From Myxococcus dinghuensis (lineage in GTDB: Bacteria; Myxococcota; Myxococcia; Myxococcales; Myxococcaceae): a stretch of DNA of 53,792 nt. The DNA lies in assembly GCF_024198235.1 (NCBI RefSeq), contig NZ_JAKCFB010000053.1, forward strand, positions 1 through 53,792, written 5' to 3'. The notes below the pieces were generated by a model that was given only the letters and a program-made list of their open reading frames with translations, searched no databases and was not told where the DNA came from. Both the position numbers and the translations under genes were made by a program. Shown one piece after another: positions 19,672 through 28,229 of this stretch (the first letter of the stretch is position 1; every line of letters starts with the position of its first letter).

Positions 19672-20445
19672 TCACGCCCCGGCCTTGTCCGGGTCTTCCT
19701 CGAAGCGCGCGTCGCCCGTGACGGGCTCGTAATCCCAGGGGAAGACCACCAGGGCGTCCGTGGACAGGGCCTGGTAGTCCGGCGCGAAGCCCTCCGGCTT
19801 CACGACCAGGCACGCGGTCGCCACCTGCCTGGCGCCCACCTCCAGCGCCAGCGCGGTGGCCATCTCCAGCGTGTCGCCGCTGGAGGCCACGTCGTCGACG
19901 ATGAGGACGCGGCGGCCCTTCAGCTCGCGCGGCATCACGCCGCTGAGCGTGGGGCCGCGCTTCGCGCTCGCCGCGCTGTCACGGTCGCGGCTGCGCCGGC
20001 TGATGCGCACCGGGAAGAACTCGCAGCCGAGCGCCGAAGACAGCGCCCCGCCCACGAACACGCCGCCGTGGACCACGCCCACCACGGCCTCCGGATGGAA
20101 CGACTTGAGGATGGAGCCGGCCAGTTGCTGCACCGCGCGATCGAACTCCTTCCACGTCAGCTCGCGGACGCTCTTGGGGCGGCCACGCGACTGGTCCCTC
20201 CCGGTGGGCTGCCGGGGGACCTCCACTTGCGGCGCCAACACCATGTCCGCGGGAATGGAGACGAGCTTCTGCGCCTGCTCCCGGCCCGTCTTCCGCTTGG
20301 GCGTGAGGCGGGACAGGAGCGAGGGCTTCTTCGAGGTGGATTTCGCGGTGGGCTTGCTCTTGCCCTGGGCCTTGGGCCCGGGCGCTGCCCGCTTGGTGGC
20401 CACGGCGGTGAGCTCCGGCTGGGTGCTGGGGTGCGGCCCCGTCAT
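19672..20445 (-). CDS. Phosphoribosyltransferase-fold protein with basic N-terminal extension
   Basis: 257 residues. Residues 1-75 are Lys/Pro/Ala-rich and probably disordered. The type I phosphoribosyltransferase domain follows (about 85-240) with the PRPP-binding motif VLIVDDVASSGDT and a GVVHGGVFVGG loop. It resembles the xanthine-guanine or ComF-like purine-salvage group, but the substrate cannot be fixed. An alternative ATG at 20472 has no ribosome-binding site; 20445 has GAGG and GGGG just upstream. First gene of the selB-kinase-regulator block, and 56 bases downstream of leucine dehydrogenase. Confidence 0.8.
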   Translation of the reverse strand: MTGPHPSTQPELTAVATKRAAPGPKAQGKSKPTAKSTSKKPSLLSRLTPKRKTGREQAQKLVSIPADMVLAPQVEVPRQPTGRDQSRGRPKSVRELTWKEFDRAVQQLAGSILKSFHPEAVVGVVHGGVFVGGALSSALGCEFFPVRISRRSRDRDSAASAKRGPTLSGVMPRELKGRRVLIVDDVASSGDTLEMATALALEVGARQVATACLVVKPEGFAPDYQALSTDALVVFPWDYEPVTGDARFEEDPDKAGA

Positions 20446-20528
20446 ACCCCGAGCCTCGCGCCCTGGCCACATCCACGCGGCGTCCGTCGTTCATCAACGT
20501 GCACGAGCGACGGACGCGTCACGGGCGC

Positions 20529-21560
20529 TCAGGCCGCCAGCTTCTCCTCCACCATCCGGTCCGCCACCTGCTCGGGGCGAAGCCCGGATTCCTTTGCGCG
20601 CCGCAGCACCGTGTCGATGGTGTCGAAGATGTTCGCGGCCCGGGCATACGCCTTGTCCCGGTCGTACCCCGCCCACTCCTGCGCCACGTTGATGAGGCCG
20701 CCGGCGTTGGCCGCGTAGTCCGGCACGTAGAGGATGCCGCGGCCGGCGAGCTGCTCGCCATGACGCGACGTGAGGAGCTGATTGTTCGCCGCGCCACACA
20801 CCGCTCGCACCTGGAGCAGCGGCAGCGTGGCGTCGTTGATGGCGCCGCCCAGCGCGCACGGGGCGAAGATGTCCGCCTCCATGCGGTGCAGCGTGTTCGC
20901 GTCCACCGCCGTGGCGCCGTACTGCTTCACCGCCGCCTCCACGCTGGCGGTGTTGATGTCGCTCACCCACACCTTCGCGCCGCGCTCGTGCAGCTCCTTC
21001 ACCAGGTACATGCCCACGTGCCCCACGCCCAGCACCGTGACGCGCAGGCCCTTGAGGTCCGAGCTGCCGAACACGTGCTTCGCCGTGGCCTCCATGGCGC
21101 GCGCCACGCCGTACGCCGTCACCGGCGACGGGTCTCCGCTGCGCTCCTTGAGCCCCACCACGTGGCGCGTGTGCTTGCGCACGTACTCCATGTCGTCCGG
21201 GCTGGTGCCGCTGTCCTCGGTGGTGATGTAGCGCCCGCCGAGCGACTCCACCGCGCGGCCGAACGACTCGAACAGCTTCGCCCGGTCGAAGTTGCCACGC
21301 GGCAACATGATGACGGCCTTGCCACCGCCGTGCGGCAGCCCCGCGAGCGCCGCCTTGTACGTCATGCCCCGCGCCAGCCGGAGCGCGTCCGCGACCGCCT
21401 CCTCCTCGCTGGTGTACGTGGACAGCGCGCGCGTGCCGCCGAGGCCGGGCCCCAGCCGCGTGTTGTGCATGCCGACGATGGCCCGCAGGCCCGTGCGGGA
21501 GTCGCTGAGCAGATGGACGGCCTCGTAGCCGCCCTCGAGCAATTGCGTGAAGTAACTCAT
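20529..21560 (-). CDS. Leucine (Glu/Leu/Phe/Val-type) dehydrogenase
   Basis: NAD-dependent oxidative deamination of a branched-chain amino acid, most likely leucine or valine. 343 residues, the length of leucine dehydrogenases rather than glutamate dehydrogenases (about 420-450). The catalytic region includes GMTYKAALAGLPHGGGKAVI with the conserved lysines, and the Rossmann fold has VTVLGVGHVGMYL. ATG at 21560 is preferred over 21647, because the upstream stretch overlaps hslO and is unlike the family. It follows hslO by 34 bases. In myxobacteria leucine breakdown supplies isovaleryl-CoA for iso-branched lipids (family knowledge). Confidence 0.87.
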   Translation of the reverse strand: MSYFTQLLEGGYEAVHLLSDSRTGLRAIVGMHNTRLGPGLGGTRALSTYTSEEEAVADALRLARGMTYKAALAGLPHGGGKAVIMLPRGNFDRAKLFESFGRAVESLGGRYITTEDSGTSPDDMEYVRKHTRHVVGLKERSGDPSPVTAYGVARAMEATAKHVFGSSDLKGLRVTVLGVGHVGMYLVKELHERGAKVWVSDINTASVEAAVKQYGATAVDANTLHRMEADIFAPCALGGAINDATLPLLQVRAVCGAANNQLLTSRHGEQLAGRGILYVPDYAANAGGLINVAQEWAGYDRDKAYARAANIFDTIDTVLRRAKESGLRPEQVADRMVEEKLAA

Positions 21561-21594
21561 GGCGCGCGGCCTGTACCCAGGCCACGCACCCAAG

Positions 21595-22488
21595 TCAAAC
21601 CGAGCCGCTCGCCAGCATGCTCCGGATGACGTCTCCCTGAATGACATATCGCGTCGTGCAGAATTGACACGTCGCTTCCGCCTGCCCCTCCTTGTCGAGC
21701 AGGTCCTGCAGCTCCTCGCGCCCCATGGCGAGCAGCGCGCGCTTGACCCGGTCCTCGCTGCACGAGCAGGCGAAGCCGAGCGGGTAGCGCGACATCACCT
21801 CGAAGTCCGGCTCGGGCAGCAGCGCGCGCAGCACCGCGGACGCGCCGGACGCCGCGTGCGCGCGCAGGGCGGACTCGAAGTCGTGACGCAGCCGCGCGCC
21901 CAGCGCCTGGAAGCCGTCCATGTCCGCGTCGGGCAGGGGCTGCACGAGCAGGCCCGCGACGATGCCCAGCGACTCCGTCTGCCCGTCCGCGCCCACCGTG
22001 GGGAGCTGCGCGAGCAGCAGGTGCGAGGGGAGCTGATCCGACTGCAGGAAGTAGCGCTCCAGGTCGCCCGCCAGGTCGAAGCGCTCCAGCTCCACGGAGG
22101 AGCGGTAGTGCTCGCCCTGCCCCATGTCCCGCAGGATGGAGAGGAAGCCCTGGTTCCCCAGCACGGGCCGCCAGTGGTACTGGCCGTCGCCGCCCACGTA
22201 CTCCACGAGGGGGTTCTTCACGTAGCCCCGCACCGTCCCGGAGGCGTCGCCGTCCACGAACAGGCCGCGCAGGGGGCCGTCGCACTCCACCTGGAGGTTG
22301 ATGCGCGCCTCGCTCTTCTGGAGGGCGCCCAGCAGCGCGGCGGCGGTGAGCGCCTGGGACAACAGCGCGGCCGCGGCGGGGGCCGTGCGGTGGGTGGCGC
22401 GGGCCTTCTGGGACAGGGCGGTGCTCACGGCCAGCACCACGCGCAGGTCCGCCTTCTTCAACAATCCACTGACGAGCTCATCGGACAT
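21595..22488 (-). CDS. hslO: Redox-regulated holdase chaperone Hsp33
   Basis: Cytosolic chaperone switched on by oxidation. 297 residues from the ATG at 22488. The C-terminal zinc/redox switch shows the family spacing: CSC (in FACSCSEDR) and CQFC (in ATCQFCTTRY). The substrate-binding domain contains GDGQYHWRPVLGNQGFLSILRDMG. A longer in-frame start at 22590 adds residues unlike Hsp33. Divergent from sdhC; the 263-bp space between them holds an 18-bp palindromic element and a TATAAA. Confidence 0.93.
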   Translation of the reverse strand: MSDELVSGLLKKADLRVVLAVSTALSQKARATHRTAPAAAALLSQALTAAALLGALQKSEARINLQVECDGPLRGLFVDGDASGTVRGYVKNPLVEYVGGDGQYHWRPVLGNQGFLSILRDMGQGEHYRSSVELERFDLAGDLERYFLQSDQLPSHLLLAQLPTVGADGQTESLGIVAGLLVQPLPDADMDGFQALGARLRHDFESALRAHAASGASAVLRALLPEPDFEVMSRYPLGFACSCSEDRVKRALLAMGREELQDLLDKEGQAEATCQFCTTRYVIQGDVIRSMLASGSV

Positions 22489-22589
22489 AGCTGTGCGACT
22501 AGCGTGCCCGACCCCGCATTGCCCGCCAACGGCAGAAGGCGGACGCACCGTCGCACGACGGCCCGCCAGCAGCCCCACCCGGGGTGACA

Positions 22590-22607
22590 CATAAGCCGGG
22601 CCTTATG
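22590..22607. promoter_or_regulatory. Operator-like inverted repeat between hslO and sdhC
   Basis: Arms CATAAG and CTTATG are separated by six bases, in the 263-bp divergent region. It lies about 145 bases before sdhC and 102 bases before hslO. A candidate -10 box TATAAA for sdhC lies downstream at 22672-22677, without a clear -35. The perfect arms suggest a regulator site; the protein is unknown. Confidence 0.35.
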
Positions 22608-22751
22608 CCTCCGTGTGCGGTGACTGGCATGCGGGGGTGCGGAAGAAATCCAGCGTCGTGGCCGGAACGGCTATAAACCGCCCACCGGTAGTCACCTGAC
22701 CTTGACTTGGGGCGCGGGGAACCCGCCCGCGCGCCGCCCCCTGGAGAACCG

Positions 22752-23426
22752 ATGAGCACCCAGGCTGCCACAGCCGACGCCGTTCCGACGAAGACTCCGC
22801 TCCTCAAGTCCCGCCTGGGTTCGTTCCTCGCGGTGGTCCCCCTGAGCATCTGGGTCGTCAACCACCTCTGGGACAACCTCTCCGCCTTCAACGGCGCCGC
22901 CGCGTGGGAGAAGTCCGTCACCACGTACGCCAACCCGTACTCGCAGGCCCTGACGTTCCTCATCGTCATGCTGCCCCTGCTGTTCCACACCGGCTGGGGC
23001 CTGGTCCGGCTGTTCAGCTTCCGGCCCAACAACAACCGGTACAACAACTACGGCAACCTCAAGTACCTCCTCCAGCGCGTGAGCGCGCTGGGCGTGCTGG
23101 CCTTCCTCGGCGCCCACATCTGGCTGGCCTTCCTGCACCCGCGCCTGGTCGAGGGTCACCCGGAGCCGTTCATCGACATCGCCCGGGAGATGCACTTCCA
23201 CGGCCCCACGCTCGTCGTCTACCTGCTGGGCACGCTGGGCACCTCGTACCACCTGGCCAACGGCCTCCAGGGCTTCGCCATGGGCTGGGGCCTGCTGGCC
23301 AGCGAGCGCGCCATGCGCCGCTTCGAGCCGCTCTCCATCATCATCTTCCTGCTGCTGACCGCGATGAGCTGGAGCGTCATCTACGCGCTCTACACCGCCG
23401 GCGGCGCGCTCGGCCCCGCGGCCTGA
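22752..23426 (+). CDS. sdhC: Succinate dehydrogenase cytochrome b558 subunit
   Basis: Membrane anchor of complex II, the di-haem type found in Bacillus, epsilon- and delta-proteobacteria. 224 residues with five hydrophobic helices. Likely haem ligands are the histidines in WVVNHLWDN, LLFHTGWG, FLGAHIWLAF, MHFHGPT and TSYHLANG. The ATG at 22752 has a GGAG 7 bases upstream. No flavoprotein (sdhA) or iron-sulphur (sdhB) gene follows; a strong terminator and ssb on the other strand come next. The subunit must pair with proteins encoded elsewhere, or be a second copy. Confidence 0.9.
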   Translation: MSTQAATADAVPTKTPLLKSRLGSFLAVVPLSIWVVNHLWDNLSAFNGAAAWEKSVTTYANPYSQALTFLIVMLPLLFHTGWGLVRLFSFRPNNNRYNNYGNLKYLLQRVSALGVLAFLGAHIWLAFLHPRLVEGHPEPFIDIAREMHFHGPTLVVYLLGTLGTSYHLANGLQGFAMGWGLLASERAMRRFEPLSIIIFLLLTAMSWSVIYALYTAGGALGPAA

Positions 23427-23492
23427 CGCCCCTTCGTCCGGGGTGGCGCGCGTTGCCGCCCCGGGCCCCCTTCAGCAGCCCCTGAAAAGCAC

Positions 23493-23530
23493 ACCGGCCG
23501 CCCCCGAAGGAGTCTCGGGGAGCGGCCGGT
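23493..23530. terminator. Strong bidirectional terminator between sdhC and ssb
   Basis: A 9-bp stem ACCGGCCGC/GCGGCCGGT continues, after a one-base bulge, into CCCCGA/TCGGGG around a 7-base loop, about 15 bp in all. On the minus strand it is followed by TGTGCTTTT. It sits in the middle of the convergent gap and can end transcripts from both sides. Confidence 0.75.
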
Positions 23531-23566
23531 TCGCTTCCAGGGGACGGGCCCGACGGGCCCCGTGCC

Positions 23567-24079
23567 TCAGAACGGGATGTCGTCGTCGTTGCCACCGCCG
23601 CCGCCGCCGTGGCCCCCGCCCATGCCGTCATCCATGGGGGGCGGCTGGCCGTAGTCGCCGGAGTCCTGGCCGCCACGCTGCGAGCCGAACTGCCGGCGCC
23701 CGCCACCGCCACCGCCGCCGCTCATGCCGTCACCCGCGTCGCGGCCACCACCCCCGAGGAACGTCACCGCGTTGGCGACGACCTCCGTGGTGTAGTTCTT
23801 CCGGTTCTCCTTGTCCGTCCACTCACGCGTCTGCAGGCGGCCCTCGACGTAGCACTGGCGTCCCTTCTTCAGGTACTCGCCGCACAGCTCCGCGAGCTTT
23901 CCCCAGACGACGATGCGGTGCCACTCGGTCCGCTCCTGCTTCTGGCCGTTCTTGTCGTTCCAACTCTCGCTGGTCGCGATGCGGAAGTTCGCCACCGCCT
24001 GACCGCCCGGAGTGAAGCGGACCTCCGGGTCCGCCCCCAGGTTGCCGATGAGGATGACCTTGTTCACGCCTCCAGCCAT
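23567..24079 (-). CDS. ssb: Single-stranded DNA-binding protein
   Basis: Coats single-stranded DNA in replication, recombination and repair. 170 residues. OB-fold in residues 1-115 (starts MAGGVNKVILIGNLGADPE; contains SWNDKNGQKQERTEWHRIV). A Gly-rich linker follows, and the acidic tail DDDIPF recruits partner proteins. The ATG at 24079 is the conserved start; an in-frame ATG at 24142 would add 21 unrelated residues. Convergent with sdhC across the strong terminator. Confidence 0.95.
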   Translation of the reverse strand: MAGGVNKVILIGNLGADPEVRFTPGGQAVANFRIATSESWNDKNGQKQERTEWHRIVVWGKLAELCGEYLKKGRQCYVEGRLQTREWTDKENRKNYTTEVVANAVTFLGGGGRDAGDGMSGGGGGGGRRQFGSQRGGQDSGDYGQPPPMDDGMGGGHGGGGGGNDDDIPF

Positions 24080-24280
24080 GACTGCTCCCTCTGCCTTTCT
24101 GTCGAGGTCCCACCCACCAAGGACGGGACACGCACGGCCCACCGAGCATCAGCCCTGGCAGGTTGCCTCCCACGTATAGCAGTGCGCCCTGACATTTCCA
24201 GAAGGCGGTCCCCCCGAGGGGGCCCGCCCGGGCGCACGCTCCCCAGGGGAGCGGACACGAAGGCCTTCGAGGTATGGCCG

Positions 24281-24307
24281 GCGCCCACCTCCCGGAGGGG
24301 TGGGCGC
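24281..24307 (-). terminator. Hairpin after the PBP4-type peptidase gene
   Basis: A 9-bp stem GCGCCCACC/GGTGGGCGC around a 9-base loop, 14 bases beyond the stop at 24321. No T-run. The stem composition resembles the hairpins near 29597 and 29806. Confidence 0.5.
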
Positions 24308-24320
24308 GTCGGTCCGGGGG

Positions 24321-26600
24321 CTACCCGCCCGGACGGGTCTCCGCGGTGCGCGCGTCCTGGGACACCCCGGAGCGCTGCGTGCCGGGCGGGGACGCCTTGC
24401 CGGCGGGCGCCACCAGCTCCACCGGGACGGTGCCGTCGGACGGACGGGGCGCCTTGGCCTCCGCCACCTTCTGCGACAGCGTGGAGTCCAGGCTCTTGGC
24501 GAAGGCGGCCACCTGCGGGTCGGCGTTGCCCAGCATGCGGCGCAGCGACTTCCAGAAGGGGTGGTCCGCCTGGCCGGCCTGCACGAGCGCGCGGGCCAGC
24601 AGCGACGTGGAGGCCTCGCGGTCCGCGGCGCTGGCCCCGCGCAGCGCCACGACCAGCTCCTCGGGCGCGGTGCGCGCCACCTCGCCCAGCGCCACGGACA
24701 GCTCCGCCTGGGCCTGCGCGTCCGAGCCCGCCGCGCCGGACAGCTCCAGCACGCGCGCCAGCGCCTCCGTGTTGCCGCCCGCCGCCAGCTCCACCATGGA
24801 CGTGACGCCGGGCACCTCCACCGCCAGCACGCGCGCCACCTCCCTCAGGCGGCCGTAGACGTCGCCGCCGGCGGAGTAGCTGTCCAGCAGCGTGCGGGCG
24901 CCCAGGTAGTCGTGCGGGTTGGACTGGTAGAGGCTCTCCGCCAGCACCGCGCGCACCGCCGGGTCGCGCTCGCTGCGCCACGCGGTGCGCAGGAAGCCGA
25001 TGTTGCGCGGGTCGCGCTGCCGGCCCAGGTCCAGGTACGTCTTGATGCGGGCCGCCACGTCGTCGATGCCACCCGTGGCCTTGCCGCCCTCCGCCAGCGT
25101 CGCCACGGCGTTGGAGGGCCCCAGGCTGGAGCCCGTGGCCGCCACCGCCGCGCCCAGCGCGTCCAGGCCCGCGACGATGGGGCCGGCGCGGCCCGCGAAG
25201 TCGTTGGCCATCATGGAGAAGGAGAAGTGCTCGCCGCTCGCGCTCGTCACGTAGCCGCTGAGCGCGGAGACGCCCTCCAGCGTGCCCGTCTTCGCGCGCA
25301 GCCGGCCCACCGCGTCGCTGCCCTCGAAGCGGTACTTCAGCGTGCCGTCCTTGCCGGCGATGGGCACCGAGGACAGGTACTCCGGCGACAGCGGGAAGCG
25401 CTCGTACATGTGGCGCAGCAGCTTGTTGACCTGCGCGGTGGAGAAGCGGTTCGCGTCGTTGAGGCCGCTGCCGTTCTTCATCACGTACGTGCCGCGGGGG
25501 ATGCCCACGTCGCGCTCGAGGAACTGCTCCACCACCTCCACGCCCTTGGCGAAGGAGCCCGGCTGGCCGCGCGCCTCCGCGCCCATCGTCTTGAGCAATT
25601 GCTCCGCGACGAAGTTGCTGGAGAGCTTGTTGAGGCGCTTGAGCAGCACGTCGAACGTGTCCGACTGGGCCACGTACACCGCCCGCGCGCGCGACGGCGT
25701 CAGCCCGCCCTTCACCCGCCCCTTCACCTTCACGCCCCGCGTGGTGAGCAGCTGCTTGAGCGTCTGGCCGAAGTACATGGGCGGGTTGTCGATCTTCTTC
25801 CACACGCTCACGGCGCCGCCGCGCTCGGCCGGCACCTGCCCGCGCACGACGATCTTCTGCTGCGGCCCGGACGGGTCCGACGTCACCGACACGCGGCGCG
25901 CGCGCTTCGCGCCGGTGGTGATTTGATTCTCCACGATGAAGTAGTCGCTGGGCGGCTCCATCTCCACGCTGGCCTTCGCACCGGGACCGGCGCCGGGCCT
26001 CACGTAGATGGCCACCGCGTTCCAGTTGAGGCTCAGCGCGCCGGTGGGCGCCATGTACGCGCGGTCGGAGTCCTCCTGGTCGTAGCCGGGCGGCGTGCGC
26101 TCCGCGTCGAACCAGGAGTCGTCCACGACGATGTCGCCCACCTCGCGCACGCCCGCGTGCCACAGCTCGGAGACGATGCCCCACAGCCGCTCGGTCGTCA
26201 TGGACGGGTCGCCCTTGCCGCGCACGTAGAGCGTCTTCACCTTGCCGTCCGCCGCCAGCTCCGGCTCCGCGAAGAACTCCGTCTCGTAGCGGAACTCCGG
26301 CCCCAGCGTCGCCAGCGCCGCCGCGGACGTGACGAGCTTCACGTTGGAGGCGGGGTTGAGCAGCTCGTCCGCGTTGTGGGTGAAGACCACGGTGCCGTCA
26401 TCCAGGCTCTGCATGTGCACGCCCACGCGGCTCGACTTCAGCGGCGAGCGTTGCAGCACCTCCATCAGCGCGGCGCGCAGGGCCTCGCGGTCCGCGCGCT
26501 TCTCCGCGGCGGTCGGAGGGGCCGCGTGGGCGGCGGAGGACAGCAGCAGGGAAACAGTGGCCAGCGCGGCCAAGAGGTGTCTGGCTCGAAGAACCTGCAC
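24321..26600 (-). CDS. dacB: D-alanyl-D-alanine carboxypeptidase/endopeptidase (PBP4 family) with long C-terminal extension
   Basis: Periplasmic peptidoglycan hydrolase. 759 residues from GTG 26600, which has GGAG six bases upstream and opens straight into a signal peptide ending SSAAHA. Upstream in-frame ATGs at 26627 and 26642 would put non-signal residues first. Catalytic motifs of the family: SNVK (Ser85, Lys88), SSN (327-329) and KTG (437-439), plus the conserved NGSGL. The peptidase ends near residue 500; typical family members are about 480-500 residues. The remaining 250 residues are an Ala/Leu/Arg-rich helical region, possibly HEAT-like repeats, ending in a Pro/Ser-rich tail. It may anchor or regulate the enzyme (inference). 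Confidence 0.9.
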   Translation of the reverse strand: MQVLRARHLLAALATVSLLLSSAAHAAPPTAAEKRADREALRAALMEVLQRSPLKSSRVGVHMQSLDDGTVVFTHNADELLNPASNVKLVTSAAALATLGPEFRYETEFFAEPELAADGKVKTLYVRGKGDPSMTTERLWGIVSELWHAGVREVGDIVVDDSWFDAERTPPGYDQEDSDRAYMAPTGALSLNWNAVAIYVRPGAGPGAKASVEMEPPSDYFIVENQITTGAKRARRVSVTSDPSGPQQKIVVRGQVPAERGGAVSVWKKIDNPPMYFGQTLKQLLTTRGVKVKGRVKGGLTPSRARAVYVAQSDTFDVLLKRLNKLSSNFVAEQLLKTMGAEARGQPGSFAKGVEVVEQFLERDVGIPRGTYVMKNGSGLNDANRFSTAQVNKLLRHMYERFPLSPEYLSSVPIAGKDGTLKYRFEGSDAVGRLRAKTGTLEGVSALSGYVTSASGEHFSFSMMANDFAGRAGPIVAGLDALGAAVAATGSSLGPSNAVATLAEGGKATGGIDDVAARIKTYLDLGRQRDPRNIGFLRTAWRSERDPAVRAVLAESLYQSNPHDYLGARTLLDSYSAGGDVYGRLREVARVLAVEVPGVTSMVELAAGGNTEALARVLELSGAAGSDAQAQAELSVALGEVARTAPEELVVALRGASAADREASTSLLARALVQAGQADHPFWKSLRRMLGNADPQVAAFAKSLDSTLSQKVAEAKAPRPSDGTVPVELVAPAGKASPPGTQRSGVSQDARTAETRPGG

Positions 26601-26901
26601 GCACGCTCCAGGGAAGTCGGCGGCCATTATGGGGAAGGGCATGAAAGCCCGGCAAGGGAGAGGGGCTGCGGGAGTCCACGGCTGGGCGCTCGCCCTACCG
26701 CCGAGTGGAAAAATGAGAGTCCCCCGTGTGGACTTCTTCTCACTGCAACCTTCGAGCGACACGGGAAGCACCCGCGTGGATGATGCCGCGCGCCCCTGAC
26801 AGCCCGGTGGGTGGGTCCCCTTCCGCCGCGCGCCCCACGTCGGGGTATACCGCCACCTCCCCCCGACACGGGAGCGTCGCGGGGTGGCCGGGAGGACGAC
26901 G
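26601..26901. other. Divergent intergenic region between dacB and dtd
   Basis: 301 bp without a supportable gene. A candidate -10 box TATACC for dtd lies at 26846-26851. An A-rich patch at about 26706-26714 (less GC-rich than anything nearby) probably belongs to the dacB promoter on the other strand. No hairpin with a T-run is seen. Confidence 0.4.
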
Positions 26902-27363
26902 ATGCGAGCGGTGGTACAGCGGGTCCTGGAAGCGTCGGTGACGGTGGAGGGGCAGCGGGTGAGCCAGATGGGCCCGGGCCTGCTGGTGCTCCTGGGCGTG
27001 GGCAAGGGCGACACCGAGGCGGACGTGGCATGGATGGTGGAGAAGCTGGCCACCCTGCGCATCTTCGAGGACGCGGACGGGAAGATGAACCTGTCGCTCG
27101 AGGACACGTCCCGGCAGCTCATCGTGGTCAGCCAGTTCACCCTCTACGGCGACGCGCGCAAGGGCCGGCGCCCCAGCTTCATCGACGCCATGGAGCCCAC
27201 CGTCGCCAAGGCCCTGTACGAACGGGCGTGCGAGGCGCTGCGCCAGCGCGGCCTGACGGTGGGCACCGGCGTCTTCGCGGCGGACATGAAGGTGGCGCTC
27301 GTCAACGACGGGCCCGTCACCCTGCTCCTGGAGAGCCCGGGCCCCGCGGCGCCCAGGGGCTAG
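26902..27363 (+). CDS. dtd: D-aminoacyl-tRNA deacylase
   Basis: Cytosolic proofreading enzyme that frees D-amino acids (and glycine from tRNA-Ala) from mischarged tRNA. 153 residues, typical length, starting MRAVVQRV. Both signature motifs are intact: SQFTLYGD (about 85-92) and NDGPVT near the end. GGAGG lies 6 bases upstream of the ATG at 26902; an in-frame ATG at 26884 lacks one. Its stop shares a CTAG with the stop of the convergent unknown gene. Confidence 0.95.
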   Translation: MRAVVQRVLEASVTVEGQRVSQMGPGLLVLLGVGKGDTEADVAWMVEKLATLRIFEDADGKMNLSLEDTSRQLIVVSQFTLYGDARKGRRPSFIDAMEPTVAKALYERACEALRQRGLTVGTGVFAADMKVALVNDGPVTLLLESPGPAAPRG

Positions 27364-28205
27364 ATGCGGACGGTGGTGCCCTTGGTGACGAGCGCGGCCA
27401 GGCCCTGCTTGGCCAGCGCCGCCTCGCGGATGTGGGCGGTGAGCGCGCCCAGCTCGCGGATCCAGTTGGCCGCGCGCGGCCCCAGCCCGGAGAAGGCCAC
27501 CGTCAGCGGCGGCGGCTGCGGCAGGCGCCCCAGCCAGTAGCCGAGCACCTCGTCCTTCTCCGGCAGCGCCGGCAGCTTCATGCGCGCCTGTTCGCGGACC
27601 AGCAGCCGCTCCAGCTTGCGCGGCATGTTCACCTGCCAGTGCGCCACCGCCCGGGCCGGGCGCCAGGACCAGTCCGCGAAGGCGAAGTTCATCGCCGGGA
27701 AGTACTCCCCCCGGCCCTGCGTGACGAAGACGCGGTCGGGCGGGAACTCCGGGAACGGGTCCCAATGCCCGGCCAGCAGCGACGCCAGCCCCATGTCCGG
27801 CAGGGGGCGCAGGCGGAACGCGTCGCGCACCTCGCGCGCGGCGCGGGTGTCCCAGTAGGGGTAGTTGGGCTCCTCGAGCATCAGCGCCAGGTGCAGCGCC
27901 TCGTCCCACGCGTCGGCGTAGCCGGCGTGCTCGCGGCTGACCTCCCAGCCCGCGGGGCCCTCCGTCCACAGGAGGAACGCGAGCCGATCCACCAGGTCCG
28001 CCCACGGGTCCGCGTCCACCGAGTTCAACCCGCCCGGCAACGCCGTGGACAGCATGCGCTCGCACAACATGCGCGCCTGCCCGTCCCCCAGCCCGTCCAG
28101 GAGCGACTCCAGCGCGCCGGCGGCGTCGCCCATGGCCCGCGAGAGGAAGGGCAGGACCTGCTCGTGGAAGAACCGATCATTGATGGGTCGGAGCACCACG
28201 TCCAT
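27360..28205 (-). CDS. Conserved-looking protein of unknown function
   Basis: 281 residues, no signal peptide and no membrane segment, so cytosolic. Trp- and Pro-rich in the middle (DWSWRPARAVAHWQVNMPRKL), with an acidic, helical N-terminal third. No catalytic motif recognised. It follows ptsN by 24 bases and is probably co-transcribed with it. The convergent stop codons of this gene and dtd overlap as CTAG. Confidence 0.7.
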   Translation of the reverse strand: MDVVLRPINDRFFHEQVLPFLSRAMGDAAGALESLLDGLGDGQARMLCERMLSTALPGGLNSVDADPWADLVDRLAFLLWTEGPAGWEVSREHAGYADAWDEALHLALMLEEPNYPYWDTRAAREVRDAFRLRPLPDMGLASLLAGHWDPFPEFPPDRVFVTQGRGEYFPAMNFAFADWSWRPARAVAHWQVNMPRKLERLLVREQARMKLPALPEKDEVLGYWLGRLPQPPPLTVAFSGLGPRAANWIRELGALTAHIREAALAKQGLAALVTKGTTVRI

Positions 28206-28229
28206 GGGACGACCTCCCCCTTCCGGCCC

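Noticed and set aside
23567..23760. Gly-rich repeats near the end of ssb as a possible tandem repeat or CRISPR-like array
   Set aside because: They encode the Gly-rich linker of SSB. No regular repeat and spacer spacing is present here or anywhere in the window.
26601..27140. N-terminal extension of the PBP4-type peptidase
   Set aside because: The frame is open but runs antisense through dtd. The signal peptide and ribosome-binding site place the start at 26600.
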